A stretch of 32,368 nt of DNA, from contig JABDEF010000008.1 in the NCBI GenBank assembly GCA_013287235.1, positions 1 to 32,368 on the forward strand. The letters are read 5' to 3'. This stretch comes from Gammaproteobacteria bacterium (lineage in GTDB: Bacteria > Pseudomonadota > Gammaproteobacteria > DSM-16500). The notes under the pieces are model-generated. The model was given only the letters and a program-made list of their open reading frames with translations, did no database searches and had not been told where the DNA came from. The stretch's first letter is position 1; each line of letters begins with the position of its first letter. The translations under genes were made by a program, and so were the position numbers. This document shows, one piece after another, positions 16,224 through 25,023 of the stretch.

Positions 16224-17474
16224 CTACAATAATAATTTTCGAATATCACTCAATCGATCACTTAAATATGCAATAAAACGTGCGCCGTCTGCACCATCAA
16301 TCACGCGATGATCATAGGAAAGGGATAACGGTAACATTAAACGCGGAACAAATTCACCCTCTTGATAAACGGGTTTGTATGAAGATTTTGAAATACCTAA
16401 AATCGCGACTTCCGGTAAATTCACAATCGGGGTGAAAGCTGTCCCACCAATACCCCCTAAACTGGAAATGGAAAAACTGCCGCCTTGCATCTCTTGTGTC
16501 GTTAATTGTTTATTCCGCGCTTTCTCACTCACCACACTTAATTCACGTGCTAAATCGCCCAAGCCTTTTTTATCCACATCGCGGATCACAGGCACCACTA
16601 AACCCTCTGGCGTATCCACCGCGACACCAATATGCACGTATTTTTTTAAAATAATATTTTCGCCATTTTGATCCAACGATGCATTAAATTGCGGGTACAT
16701 TTTTAAAGTGGCAGCGACCGCTTTCATCATGAAAACCAACGGCGTTAATTTAATGCCTTCCTTTTCATAAATGCCTTTTTGTTCGATACGAAATGCTTCC
16801 ATCTCTGTAATATCTGCTTCTCCAAATTGCGTGACATGCGGAATTAAAAGCCAATTACGATGTAAATTTTTACCGGAGATTTTTTTAATACGGGAAAGGG
16901 GTTTTGCTTCAATGGGACCGAATTTACTAAAATCAATCACCGGGGATGAGGGTAATCCCGTCGTGACAGGGGCTTCTGCCAACTTTGATTTCACAAACAT
17001 TTGTAAATCTTCCTTGAGAAGACGTTGTTTGGGGCCTGTCGGCGTCACTTTCATTAAATCAATCCCGAATTCACGGGCTAATTTACGCACCACCGGTCCT
17101 GCGTGTACATCGACATTGTAACCGGCAGGAATGACAGTACCTGCATAGGTTCCTTCTTCTTTTTCGGGTTCGGGTGCTTTTTTAGAAGGTGCAGCTGCTT
17201 CTATTTTTTCAGGTTTTTCGGTTTTTTCGACTTTACCTTCGGTTTCAACGACAACAATCACCGAACCTTCAGACACTTTATCACCGACTTTCACTTTAAC
17301 TTCTTTGATCACACCCGCATCCGATGAGGGTAATTCCATGGTGGCTTTATCGGATTCTAACGCGATGAGTGGCGTTTCTACTTCAATGCGATCCCCGGGT
17401 TTTACTAAAACTTCAATGACATCGACATTCTTCGCGCCACCTATATCTGGCACGATAATATTTTTAACAGCCAA
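16224..17474 (-). CDS. aceF: Pyruvate dehydrogenase E2, dihydrolipoamide acetyltransferase
   Basis: E2 is the core of the pyruvate dehydrogenase complex and moves the acetyl group from lipoamide to CoA. A single lipoyl domain occupies residues 1-80, with the lipoylated lysine K43 in ESDKATM; many gammaproteobacterial E2 proteins carry two or three. An Ala/Pro/Lys/Glu-rich flexible linker spans about 82-110. The peripheral-subunit-binding domain is at 123-162 (AGPVVRKLAREFGIDL). The catalytic domain ends with DHRVIDG, catalytic H389 and D393. At 416 aa it is short for the family because of the lost lipoyl repeats, not truncation. It follows aceE by 13 bp with a GGAGG-like SD (AGGGAGG) in the gap. 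Confidence 0.96.
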   Translation of the reverse strand: MAVKNIIVPDIGGAKNVDVIEVLVKPGDRIEVETPLIALESDKATMELPSSDAGVIKEVKVKVGDKVSEGSVIVVVETEGKVEKTEKPEKIEAAAPSKKAPEPEKEEGTYAGTVIPAGYNVDVHAGPVVRKLAREFGIDLMKVTPTGPKQRLLKEDLQMFVKSKLAEAPVTTGLPSSPVIDFSKFGPIEAKPLSRIKKISGKNLHRNWLLIPHVTQFGEADITEMEAFRIEQKGIYEKEGIKLTPLVFMMKAVAATLKMYPQFNASLDQNGENIILKKYVHIGVAVDTPEGLVVPVIRDVDKKGLGDLARELSVVSEKARNKQLTTQEMQGGSFSISSLGGIGGTAFTPIVNLPEVAILGISKSSYKPVYQEGEFVPRLMLPLSLSYDHRVIDGADGARFIAYLSDRLSDIRKLLL

Positions 17475-17487
17475 GGTAAATTCCTCC

Positions 17488-20139
17488 CTATACGGTCAGC
17501 GGATTGGGTTTCTCAGGATCAATATTATATTTTTTTAGTGCATTCGTCACTTGATTAGGAGGAATAAGATCATCTTTCACCAATGCATATAACGCAGCTA
17601 CCACGATATGATAACGATCCACTTCAAAAAAGTGTCGTAATTCTGTGCGGGTGTCACTTCGCCCATAGCCATCCGTTCCCAAAACCGTATAGGAAGATTT
17701 CATCCATGGACGAATTTGCTCTGCATAGGCACGCACATAATCCGTTGCCGCAATCACGGGGCCTTTCCGGTTCTTTAAGCATTTTTCGATAGTGCTTTCG
17801 GTTAATTTTTTAGAGGGACCAAACATATGTGCACGCTGAAGATTCGATGCTTCTCGCCTCAATTCATTAAAACTGGTTGCACTCCACACGTCGGCTGATA
17901 CACCAAAATCTTTTTCCAATAAATCTGCTGCTGCAATGACTTCATTCAAAATAGCACCGCTGCCCAATAACTGTACTTTTACCTTCGCGTCTTTGCCTTC
18001 TTTGAAAAGGTAAAGACCCTTGATAATGCCTTCTTCCACCCCTTTTGGCATTGCGGGTTGCTGATAACGCTCATTCATCGCCATGAGATAATAAAAAACA
18101 TCTTGTTCTTCTTCAAACATGACCTTCAAACCATGTTGGATAATCACTGCCATTTCATAACCAAACGCAGGATCATACGCACGGCAATTGGGTACCGTCC
18201 CAGCGACTAATAAACTATGACCGTCTTGATGTTGTAAACCCTCTCCCTCCAAGGTAGTGCGTCCTGCGGTTGCACCAATTAAAAATCCACGTGCGCGCAT
18301 GTCTCCCGCCGCCCAAATAAAATCGCCTACCCGTTGAAAACCAAACATGGAATAAAAAACGAAAAAAGGAATCATAGGAATTTGATGCGCACTATAAGAC
18401 GTGGCCGCTGCAATCCATGAAGACATGCAGCCTGCTTCTGTAATGCCTTCTTCTAACAATTGGCCATCTTGCGATTCTCGATAATATAACAATTGATCTT
18501 TATCTTCCGGTGTATAAAGCTGACCGACATGCGAATAAATCCCAATTTTACGAAATAATTCTTCTAACCCAAAAGTGCGCACTTCATCCGAAAAAATAGG
18601 CACTAATCGATCTTTGATATGCGGATCTTTTAATAAAACATTAAAAATACGCCCTAAAACCATCGTAGTCGACATGGTTCGATCCGCACTTCCTACTAAA
18701 GTTGCTTCAAATGCAGATAAAGGTGGAGTCTCTATCGGATGAGAAAAGACTTTTCTCTCGGGCAAATAACCATTTAATATTTTACGTCTTTCGTGTAAAT
18801 ATTTTAATTCAGGACTATTTTTTTCTGGTTTATAATAAGCAAGATCTTTGATTTGCTGATCTTTGATGGGCAAATCAAAACGCTGACAAAATGCTTTTAA
18901 CTGTTCATCCGTCAGGTCTAATTGGTTGTGCGCGATATTTCGACCTTCGGCGCCACCCTTTCCTAAACCATAGCCTTTGACGGTATGCAGTAAAATCGCC
19001 GTCGGTTGGTTTTTATGTTTGACGGCTTTTGCATAAGCTGCATAAATTTTTTGAAGGTCATGGCCACCGCGATTTAATTTATCAAATTCATCATCGGATA
19101 ATGTTTCAAAAAACGCTTTTAATTCTTCATCGTTATTGGCGAGTACTTTCAGTCTTTTTTCACCCGTTGTTACATTTGCCGTTTGTAAATCCCCATCCAA
19201 AATCGTATTCAAGCGTTTTAATAAAATACCTTTTTTATCTTTTTCAAAAAGCGCATCCCACGATTCACCCCAAACCACTTTTATGACATTCCAACCCGCA
19301 CCACGGAATTGTCCTTCCAACTCTTGAATAATTTTCCCGTGCGCACGTACTGGTCCATCTAAACGCTGTAAATTACAATTCACCACATAAATAATATTGT
19401 CTAAATTTTCTGTTGCCGCAAAAGATAAACCGGCTGTGGATTCCGGTTCATCCATTTCTCCATCGCCGGCAAATACCCAAACTTTACGATCATTCGTGGG
19501 TATTAATTTGCGATTTTCTAAATATTTTAAAAAACGGGCTTGATAAATTGCTTGTAAGGGACCCAAACCTAAAGAAACCGTCGCAAATTGCCAAAAATCA
19601 GGCATTAACCATGGATGCGGATAAGAGGAAAGTCCTGGCCCTCTAACCTCTTGACGAAAATGATCGAGATTTTCTTCAGTCAAACGATCTTCGAGATAGG
19701 CGCGCGCATAATTCCCTTCCGAGGAATGCCCTTGAAAATAAATCAAATCTCCGGGAGAATCTTTGGCGGCACCCCGAAAAAAATGATTTAAACCGACCTC
19801 ATAAGCATTCGCAATCGAAGCATAAGAGGATAAATGCCCGCCCACGCCACCTGCAGTTTTCTTAGCGCGGAGCACCATCATGATGGCATTCCATCGATTA
19901 ATTGCATCAATACGGTATTCAAGCTTAAGATCGCCTGGATAAGTCGGCTCTTCTTCTTTTGGTATCGTGTTACAAAACGGTGTGGTTAAAGCTTCGCCAC
20001 CGATGTGGATGCCTAATTTTTGAGCATCTTCCAATAATTTTTCTAGTACAAATTGTGCGCGTTCACGTCCTTCATATTCGACGAGGGATGCGAGCGCTTC
20101 TAGCCACTCTTCGGTTTCGATGGGATCAATATCCGACAT
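17488..20139 (-). CDS. aceE: Pyruvate dehydrogenase E1 component (homodimeric)
   Basis: E1 decarboxylates pyruvate with thiamine diphosphate and acetylates the lipoyl group of E2. The 883 aa match the homodimeric gammaproteobacterial type (about 887). The ThDP/Mg motif runs from GDGEMDEPESTAG (225-237) to VNCNLQ (253-258). Other family stretches include AGGVGGHLSSYASIANAYEV (96-115), FQGHSSEGNYARAYLEDRL (135-153) and LGTDGYGRSDTR near the C terminus. It is the first gene of the aceE-aceF-lpd operon. No pdhR regulator is adjacent, unlike in enterics. An AAGGA SD lies 8 bases before the ATG. Confidence 0.97.
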   Translation of the reverse strand: MSDIDPIETEEWLEALASLVEYEGRERAQFVLEKLLEDAQKLGIHIGGEALTTPFCNTIPKEEEPTYPGDLKLEYRIDAINRWNAIMMVLRAKKTAGGVGGHLSSYASIANAYEVGLNHFFRGAAKDSPGDLIYFQGHSSEGNYARAYLEDRLTEENLDHFRQEVRGPGLSSYPHPWLMPDFWQFATVSLGLGPLQAIYQARFLKYLENRKLIPTNDRKVWVFAGDGEMDEPESTAGLSFAATENLDNIIYVVNCNLQRLDGPVRAHGKIIQELEGQFRGAGWNVIKVVWGESWDALFEKDKKGILLKRLNTILDGDLQTANVTTGEKRLKVLANNDEELKAFFETLSDDEFDKLNRGGHDLQKIYAAYAKAVKHKNQPTAILLHTVKGYGLGKGGAEGRNIAHNQLDLTDEQLKAFCQRFDLPIKDQQIKDLAYYKPEKNSPELKYLHERRKILNGYLPERKVFSHPIETPPLSAFEATLVGSADRTMSTTMVLGRIFNVLLKDPHIKDRLVPIFSDEVRTFGLEELFRKIGIYSHVGQLYTPEDKDQLLYYRESQDGQLLEEGITEAGCMSSWIAAATSYSAHQIPMIPFFVFYSMFGFQRVGDFIWAAGDMRARGFLIGATAGRTTLEGEGLQHQDGHSLLVAGTVPNCRAYDPAFGYEMAVIIQHGLKVMFEEEQDVFYYLMAMNERYQQPAMPKGVEEGIIKGLYLFKEGKDAKVKVQLLGSGAILNEVIAAADLLEKDFGVSADVWSATSFNELRREASNLQRAHMFGPSKKLTESTIEKCLKNRKGPVIAATDYVRAYAEQIRPWMKSSYTVLGTDGYGRSDTRTELRHFFEVDRYHIVVAALYALVKDDLIPPNQVTNALKKYNIDPEKPNPLTV

Positions 20140-20191
20140 GCGTTGTTCCTTAGGTATTACTACTCATTTTACACTATTTAGAAAGAGGGAT

Positions 20192-20219
20192 ATTTTAACG
20201 TCTGAACGAGATAACGCAA
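20192..20219 (-). promoter_or_regulatory. Weak candidate promoter for the aceE operon
   Basis: Minus strand: TTGCGT (20219-20214), 16-bp spacer, TAAAAT (20197-20192), 52 bp before the aceE ATG. The -35 is poor, so this is a tentative call. No PdhR-like operator was noticed. Confidence 0.3.
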
Positions 20220-20283
20220 ATTGTTTTTTTATTAGTCATCTCCGAATTGCATGCCGTGCTGGATATTTTTAAAATAACGACAG

Positions 20284-20403
20284 GTTGTTTTAGATCAAAT
20301 ACACGCAGTCGATAAAGTGAGACTTGTTAAACGTCTAGGCACTGTTACTAAAGAACCTACGACAAGGCTGATATTACAGACCTTGCAAGAAATGTTCTCT
20401 TAA
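20284..20403 (+). pseudogene. MazF/PemK toxin, C-terminal remnant
   Basis: The frame from 20284 to TAA 20401-20403 reads VVLDQIHAVDKVRLVKRLG, then TVTKEPTTRLILQTLQEMFS. The LDQI-(r/h)-avDk-RL-k-lG pattern is the C-terminal half of MazF/PemK mRNA interferases. The upstream frame is closed by a TAA within about 10 bases, and the N-terminal half, including the start and the conserved GxxxGt region, cannot be found up to aceE. A neighbouring frame carries KITT just before, suggesting a frameshift plus degradation. The remaining 39 codons cannot make an active toxin. No matching MazE gene is adjacent. Confidence 0.7.
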
Positions 20404-20479
20404 GATCATGCCTGAATGGTTCGCAAAGATAATGAAAAAGAAAATTGCAACAGTAGATTTATGGCCCGCTCCCTAGATT

Positions 20480-20527
20480 TATCGATACTTATCGATTATA
20501 ATATTGTAATACGAAACTATTATCGAT
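20480..20527 (+). promoter_or_regulatory. Promoter and triple TATCGAT operator of the AbrB-VapC pair
   Basis: A perfect -10 TATAAT lies at 20497-20502, with a weak -35 (TAGATT, 20474-20479). The heptamer TATCGAT occurs three times: 20480-20486, 20490-20496 (touching the -10) and 20521-20527 (touching the ribosome-binding site). Start-to-start spacings are 10 and 31 bp, about one and three helical turns. This is a natural arrangement for autoregulation by the TA complex. Confidence 0.5.
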
Positions 20528-20537
20528 GAGGTACGAT

Positions 20538-20741
20538 ATGCAAGTCATTATTTCCCCTAAATTTCAAATTGTTATTCCTAAAGAAATTCGGAAAGCCTTA
20601 CATTTAAAACCAGGCGAGAAATTACACGTTTTTCACTATCAAAATCGCCTGGAATTTGTACCTGTCAAAAATATTAAAAAAATGCGCGGCTTTTTGAAAG
20701 GAATCGATACAGAGATTCCACGCGACAAGGACAGGGTATGA
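20538..20741 (+). CDS. vapB: AbrB/MazE-type swapped-hairpin antitoxin
   Basis: The 67-aa protein (from 20538) carries the SpoVT/AbrB domain: VIISPKFQIVIPKEIRKALH, then LKPGEKLHVF, then LEFVPVKNI. This is a swapped-hairpin DNA-binding dimer. I choose ATG 20538 because GAGG (20528-20531) sits 6 bases before it, whereas ATG 20526 has no ribosome-binding site and lies inside the third TATCGAT. The C-terminal tail (KKMRGFLKGIDTEIPRDKDR) would bind and block the VapC toxin. Its end overlaps the toxin start as ATGA (20738-20741), giving coupled translation. It probably represses its own promoter. Confidence 0.88.
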   Translation: MQVIISPKFQIVIPKEIRKALHLKPGEKLHVFHYQNRLEFVPVKNIKKMRGFLKGIDTEIPRDKDRV

Positions 20742-21115
20742 AAAAAAACGTGGTTGATTCTTCAGGCTGGCTAGAATATTTTGCGGATGCACCCAATGCT
20801 AACTTTTTTGCAACCGCCATTGAAGACACGAAAAATTTAATTGTGCCAAGTATTTCACTGCTTGAAGTTTTTAAACATGTTTTGCGACTTCGCACAGAAA
20901 AAGAAGCGTTTGAAACCATTGAGTGCATGATGCAAGGATTCGTTGTGCCTTGCGATATCGAAATTTCATTGTTAGCCGCAAAACTCGGTATTCAACATAA
21001 ACTTCCTCTCGCAGATAGCATCATATTTGCAACCGGTATGTCGCACGAAGCCATCATCTGGTCTCAAGATGCTGATTTTGAAGGGCTGCCGCAGGTGAAA
21101 TATATAAAAAAATAA
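20738..21115 (+). CDS. vapC: VapC toxin, PIN-domain ribonuclease
   Basis: The 125-aa protein is a PIN-fold Mg-dependent RNase. The conserved acidic residues are present: D7 in VVDSSGWLEYF, E43 in SLLEVFK, D93 in LPLADSIIFATG and D111/D113 in WSQDADFEGLP. The length is typical. The active site looks intact, so the toxin should be functional and cleave RNA (often tRNA) when freed from its partner. It overlaps the AbrB-type antitoxin by 4 bp. The AbrB-PIN combination is a known TA pairing. Confidence 0.9.
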   Translation: MKKNVVDSSGWLEYFADAPNANFFATAIEDTKNLIVPSISLLEVFKHVLRLRTEKEAFETIECMMQGFVVPCDIEISLLAAKLGIQHKLPLADSIIFATGMSHEAIIWSQDADFEGLPQVKYIKK

Positions 21116-21149
21116 TCAACTCATTTTTTTAACGTAGCCCTCTCATAGA

Positions 21150-21182
21150 TTGAAAAAATATTATTTATCACATATAATATGT
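21150..21182 (+). promoter_or_regulatory. Promoter with palindromic operator for the RHH-VapC pair
   Basis: -35 TTGAAA (21150-21155), 17-bp spacer, perfect -10 TATAAT (21173-21178). The -10 is embedded in a perfect palindrome ACATAT-A-ATATGT (21170-21182), with a wider CACATA...TATGTG symmetry reaching 21188. A dimeric RHH antitoxin bound there would block transcription. AAGGAG follows at 21191. Confidence 0.6.
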
Positions 21183-21204
21183 TATGTGTAAAGGAGAATG
21201 ACTT

Positions 21205-21441
21205 ATGCATTTCAATATTTATATCGATGATCAGATGGGATCGCAACTTAACAAACTGGCTAAAAATTCTGGCAAAACACGTAATGCTCTCATACGTGAA
21301 GCCATTGAAGAATGGATTCTTCATCAAACGAAACCCGAATGGCCAGAGGAAATCCTTTCCTTCAAAGGAATAAAGAATATTCCCGCTTTTGAAAGCTATC
21401 GCAAAAACTTAAAAAAACCTAAGGATGATCCTTTTTTATGA
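21205..21441 (+). CDS. vapB: Ribbon-helix-helix (CopG-like) antitoxin
   Basis: The 78-aa protein has an N-terminal ribbon-helix-helix: strand HFNIYIDD, helix 1 QMGSQLNKLAKNSGK, turn and helix 2 TRNALIREAIEEWILHQ. The acidic, proline-containing tail (KKPKDDPFL) would wrap the toxin. AAGGAG lies 8 bases before ATG 21205, which supports this start. It overlaps vapC by 4 bp (ATGA). It should repress the palindromic promoter just upstream. Confidence 0.88.
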   Translation: MHFNIYIDDQMGSQLNKLAKNSGKTRNALIREAIEEWILHQTKPEWPEEILSFKGIKNIPAFESYRKNLKKPKDDPFL

Positions 21442-21842
21442 AATATTTATTAGATACTTGTATCGTTAGCTATTTTGTAAAGGGTGAAAAAAACGTTTTA
21501 AATCATATCAAAAGTACCTCACCAAAAGATATTTATATTTCTTCCACTACCTTGATGGAAATTGAGTTTGGTTTACTTTTAAATCCAGCCCGTACTAAAA
21601 AATTAAAACCCATTATTGAATCATTCATTGAAAGTATAAATATTTTACCTTTTCATGATAATGATGCGATTTGTGCCGCCAATGTACGTGTCGCTTTACA
21701 AAAAAAAGGAAATATCATTGGTGCTTATGATATTTTACTTGCTGGAAGTGCTTTACATCATGGCTTTATTTTTGTCACGGCGAACATCAAAGAATTTGAA
21801 CGTGTATCTGGGTTACTAATAGAAAATTGGCTAGAAAGTTGA
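21438..21842 (+). CDS. vapC: VapC toxin, PIN-domain ribonuclease (second copy)
   Basis: The 134-aa PIN-domain protein has D6 in LLDTCIVSYF, E41/E43 in LMEIEFGL, D98 in GAYDILLAGSAL and the late motif VTANIKEFERV, where Asn replaces the last acidic residue as in many VapC/FitB-type toxins. The active site seems intact. It is coupled by ATGA overlap with the RHH antitoxin. It is clearly unrelated to the first VapC in the C-terminal half but shares sequence with the VapC remnant at 24939, so two loci of the same toxin type once existed here. Confidence 0.92.
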   Translation: MKYLLDTCIVSYFVKGEKNVLNHIKSTSPKDIYISSTTLMEIEFGLLLNPARTKKLKPIIESFIESINILPFHDNDAICAANVRVALQKKGNIIGAYDILLAGSALHHGFIFVTANIKEFERVSGLLIENWLES

Positions 21843-21907
21843 TTTATTAAAGTGTTTAGATTAATCTCAGAAACTTCGAAAAATAATTAATAAAGGGAAT
21901 AATAACA

Positions 21908-23302
21908 ATGCAAAGTAATAACCAAACATCCTCTGCAGAAAATGAATTTTCTGTCTTTGAAACAAAAATTGCTGAACAACTATCGAACCTCACACTTGAT
22001 AAGCTGAGTATACTCGCAAATACAGAATTTGAATATGCAAAGCGGCTTTTTACCTATTCTGAAGAAAATTATGCTAAAAAAACCAAGATAAAAGACCCTA
22101 TCCATTGCTTTAAAAAAGCGATGCTTACCGCGATCGATGCAATGACTCATGCGTGGTTTGCTAACAAATATAACAACCTAGGACCAGACCGAGATGGCAT
22201 TATTATCTTTAACAAGGCTTTTTTTCTCTTCGGCAGTTACATTCATGAAAAAATGTTTTATTTTGATCATTCAACTCTGGCGGCTCAAGGCTATGCTGAC
22301 GATAGAATAGTACAGATCGCGATTGCATTTAATGAATTATCTATAACAGCCAAAGTCAAACTCCGTGCCATTTGTCACATTATTGAAGATAAACCCCCAC
22401 TTGCGAGAGCAGTGAACTATTTACCTGATGTCATGCGTTCATTGTCTATTCCCGTCAAAAGAGATGTGGAAGCAACTGGCGATAATTTTTTAATTTTGGA
22501 AAATCAACCCCGATTTTATAAATATTCTATCAAGCAAAAAGAACAACAATCACTTGAACTTAAGAAAGAGAATCAATTCATTTTACGCATTTGGTTGCCC
22601 GATGAAAAACTAAAATCCAAAGGTCGGATCTCATTTGAAAGTTCACGCATTTCAACCAAAGGGAGCTTATGGCAAACACCGATTGTCGCCGATGAAAAAA
22701 ATGAATCACCGATTTATTTAAATGACTATGCCAGTCTTAGTATTAGCTCATCGGATTCAAAAGAGATGTTATTAAAAAATAACTATAAAAAAAATTCTTT
22801 GGATTTTTTTACCAAGAAATTACAAGAAACCGACCTGGATTATTTAATCCCTGACCTTGTTAAAATGATTGCCGAATATAACTTTGATGATCCCGTGACA
22901 AAAATTGCCTGGTTGAAAAAAATGGATTTTCGCATTGAGAATCGTTCACCGACATTTACATTTTGTTTTTATGATTTCGATCATGAGAGCTTTTGGCTTG
23001 CGTGGCAATATTGCCTCATCTCATACTTTAAGCATAACGATTGGATAAAAATGAATGACAATTATGTCGTGAAAAATAATGGTACTTTTCTTGACATCTC
23101 AGGCGTCATCACAAATATGCTGTATTATTCAACCGGAAGCAGTTGCGTAATTGGAAATCTTTTAGATGTTTTGGCAGACATGAAATCCGATGAACTGAAA
23201 AAATATCCTTATGTTAAAGATTTTGTGAATCCTCATGAAACACCTCTAGATAACGTCTTAGAGCATATTGAAAGAAATAATAAAAAAGCTTTAAAACTTT
23301 AG
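21908..23302 (+). CDS. Orphan 464-aa protein, function unknown
   Basis: No family is recognised. An AAGGGA ribosome-binding site precedes ATG 21908. The N-terminal third is helical (SVFETKIAEQLSNLTLDKLS, then a His/Lys-rich helix with CFKKAMLTAIDAMTHAW). The middle has strand-like FILRIWLPDE. At about residue 314 comes LIPDLVKMIAEYNFDD, which resembles the short F-box-like 'LPxxLxxxIxxY' motif of many amoeba- and arthropod-associated bacteria, though alone this is weak evidence. The C-terminal part is aromatic-rich (FTFCFYDFDHESFWLAWQYC). There is no signal peptide. It is convergent with the GMC oxidoreductase, overlapping it by 4 bp. It follows two TA pairs but does not look like a TA component. 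An effector is possible. Confidence 0.82.
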   Translation: MQSNNQTSSAENEFSVFETKIAEQLSNLTLDKLSILANTEFEYAKRLFTYSEENYAKKTKIKDPIHCFKKAMLTAIDAMTHAWFANKYNNLGPDRDGIIIFNKAFFLFGSYIHEKMFYFDHSTLAAQGYADDRIVQIAIAFNELSITAKVKLRAICHIIEDKPPLARAVNYLPDVMRSLSIPVKRDVEATGDNFLILENQPRFYKYSIKQKEQQSLELKKENQFILRIWLPDEKLKSKGRISFESSRISTKGSLWQTPIVADEKNESPIYLNDYASLSISSSDSKEMLLKNNYKKNSLDFFTKKLQETDLDYLIPDLVKMIAEYNFDDPVTKIAWLKKMDFRIENRSPTFTFCFYDFDHESFWLAWQYCLISYFKHNDWIKMNDNYVVKNNGTFLDISGVITNMLYYSTGSSCVIGNLLDVLADMKSDELKKYPYVKDFVNPHETPLDNVLEHIERNNKKALKL

Positions 23303-24876
23303 TATTTTAAAATCAAATCAGCTCCTTTTTCAGCAATCATCGTCGTGGGTGCATTGGTGTTGCCACTGGTAATCGTTGGCATAATCGATGCGTCCATGAT
23401 GCGAATGTTTTCTAATCCATGCATTTTTAACGTTGCAGGATCAACGACAGACATATGATCATTACCCATTTTACAAGTGCCAACCGGATGATAAATGGTT
23501 TCAGAAAAATGACGAATATAATCTTTGATTTCTGCATCTGTTTCAACATGGCTTCCTGGTTGATGTTCTTTTAAAAAATACGGTGTAAAACTTTGCTGTG
23601 CTAGCAGTTCTCTCGATTTTTTAAAACCCATCACCATCGCATCTAGATCCGATTCCTCTCTTAGGTAATTCGCATCAATACATGGTTTTATAAGTGGGTC
23701 AGCATTTTTTAATGTTATCTTGCCACGACTTTTAGGGTGTAAATAACAGAGCATTAAAGTATAGCCGTAATGCTTAAATATGGGCTTAAGATTTAACGCA
23801 CTATTCGTATGCATAGAAGGCGCAAAATGCCATTGTAAATCAGGCGTGGATAAATTAGGATTTGATTTGATAAATCCTATGGCTTGTACATAATTACTGG
23901 TAAATTCCCCTTTTTTTAGCAAGAAATAATCATAACATCCTTTTAGAAATCGCCATAAATAACTCATGCGAAAACTTATCGCGGTTCGCGTTTTGTCGAG
24001 ACAAGTAATATGAATATCTAAATGATCTTGCAAGTTTTCGCCCACACCCGGTAATTCGTGAACGAGTAAAATACCATGTTTTTCTATTTCCGATTTAGGT
24101 CCAACACCTGACAATAACAAAATATGCGGTGTGCCAATGGCACCTGCTGTCAAAATGATTTCTTTGTTGGCAAAGATTTCTTTGGTTTGATTGTGATGCT
24201 TGTATTGAATACCGATAGCTTTTTTATCCGCAAAAAGAATTTTCGTGACATAAGCTTTGACAAGTACAGTTAAATTTTTTCGATGTTCAATCGGATGTAA
24301 ATAAGCATCGGCATTGCTTAAGCGACGGCCGTTTTTTTGTGTTACGTATGAATAACCAACGCCATATTGTGATTTCCCGTTGTAATTTTCTAATACGGGA
24401 TAATGCATTTCTTTACCCGCATGGATAAAGGCGTGCATCAACGGATTTAAATAGCGAGCCGTTGTCACATTGATAGGGCCGTTTTCCATTTTCTTAAAAT
24501 AGGGTAAAACATCTTGATAAGACCAACCTTTACACCCTTCTGCTTCCCAACGATTGTAATCTTCTGGATTGCCACGCACGTAACACATGGCATTAATGGA
24601 TGATCCACCACCTAATGTCAATCCGCGTGGCCAATAGTGTTTGCGATTTCCGCAATATTTTTGTGGTTCTGTCCAGAATTTCCAATTCAAACGATTGCTG
24701 CGTATCGTAAGGAATAAAGCGAGTGGAATGCGTAGTAAAGGATGGGAATCACGGGGCCCCGCTTCTATCAGACAAACGCTATTGGTTGGATTTTGTGATA
24801 AGCGGTTTGCAACCACACAACCTGCGGAACCACCGCCAATGATAATATAATCAAATGTTTTTTTATGGTCCTTCAT
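23299..24876 (-). CDS. GMC-family FAD oxidoreductase (choline dehydrogenase-like)
   Basis: The 525-aa flavoprotein oxidises an alcohol of unknown identity. The N-terminal ADP-binding motif is DYIIIGGGSAGCVVANRL (9-26). The GMC signature 1 region is WPRGLTLGGGSSINAMCYVR and signature 2 is LTAGAIGTPHILLLSGVGP. The catalytic pair is H463 in YHPVGTCKMG and N506 in TSGNTNAPT. It is similar in layout to BetA and alcohol dehydrogenase AlkJ, but no betaine genes are near, so the substrate is not assigned. No strong SD is seen before the ATG. It is monocistronic and overlaps the end of the convergent orphan gene. Confidence 0.93.
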   Translation of the reverse strand: MKDHKKTFDYIIIGGGSAGCVVANRLSQNPTNSVCLIEAGPRDSHPLLRIPLALFLTIRSNRLNWKFWTEPQKYCGNRKHYWPRGLTLGGGSSINAMCYVRGNPEDYNRWEAEGCKGWSYQDVLPYFKKMENGPINVTTARYLNPLMHAFIHAGKEMHYPVLENYNGKSQYGVGYSYVTQKNGRRLSNADAYLHPIEHRKNLTVLVKAYVTKILFADKKAIGIQYKHHNQTKEIFANKEIILTAGAIGTPHILLLSGVGPKSEIEKHGILLVHELPGVGENLQDHLDIHITCLDKTRTAISFRMSYLWRFLKGCYDYFLLKKGEFTSNYVQAIGFIKSNPNLSTPDLQWHFAPSMHTNSALNLKPIFKHYGYTLMLCYLHPKSRGKITLKNADPLIKPCIDANYLREESDLDAMVMGFKKSRELLAQQSFTPYFLKEHQPGSHVETDAEIKDYIRHFSETIYHPVGTCKMGNDHMSVVDPATLKMHGLENIRIMDASIMPTITSGNTNAPTTMIAEKGADLILKY

Positions 24877-24938
24877 AGGAATGTATTCCGTATTAATCCA
24901 TTAACAATCCAGATAGATAATTCCACACCAGTGTCGAC

Positions 24939-25008
24939 GTTCACTTCGACATCAAAGAATTTAAACGTGTGTCGAGACTATTAATAGAAAATTGGTTGGA
25001 ATTCAGAT
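24939..25008 (+). pseudogene. VapC C-terminal remnant
   Basis: One frame reads FDIKEFKRVSRLLIENWLE, closely matching the last 19 residues of the VapC at 21438 (ANIKEFERVSGLLIENWLE). The DNA also matches (ATCAAAGAATTT and CTATTAATAGAAAATTGG). Upstream the frame is closed by TAA 24918-24920 and no PIN core remains. Downstream it runs into the 3' end of the TumA-like gene on the other strand. Confidence 0.75.
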
Positions 25009-25023
25009 CATCCCGTCGATACA

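Noticed and set aside
20404..20479. Possible extra small gene between the MazF remnant and the AbrB gene
   Set aside because: There is no start with ribosome-binding site and no recognisable peptide; it looks like spacer DNA.
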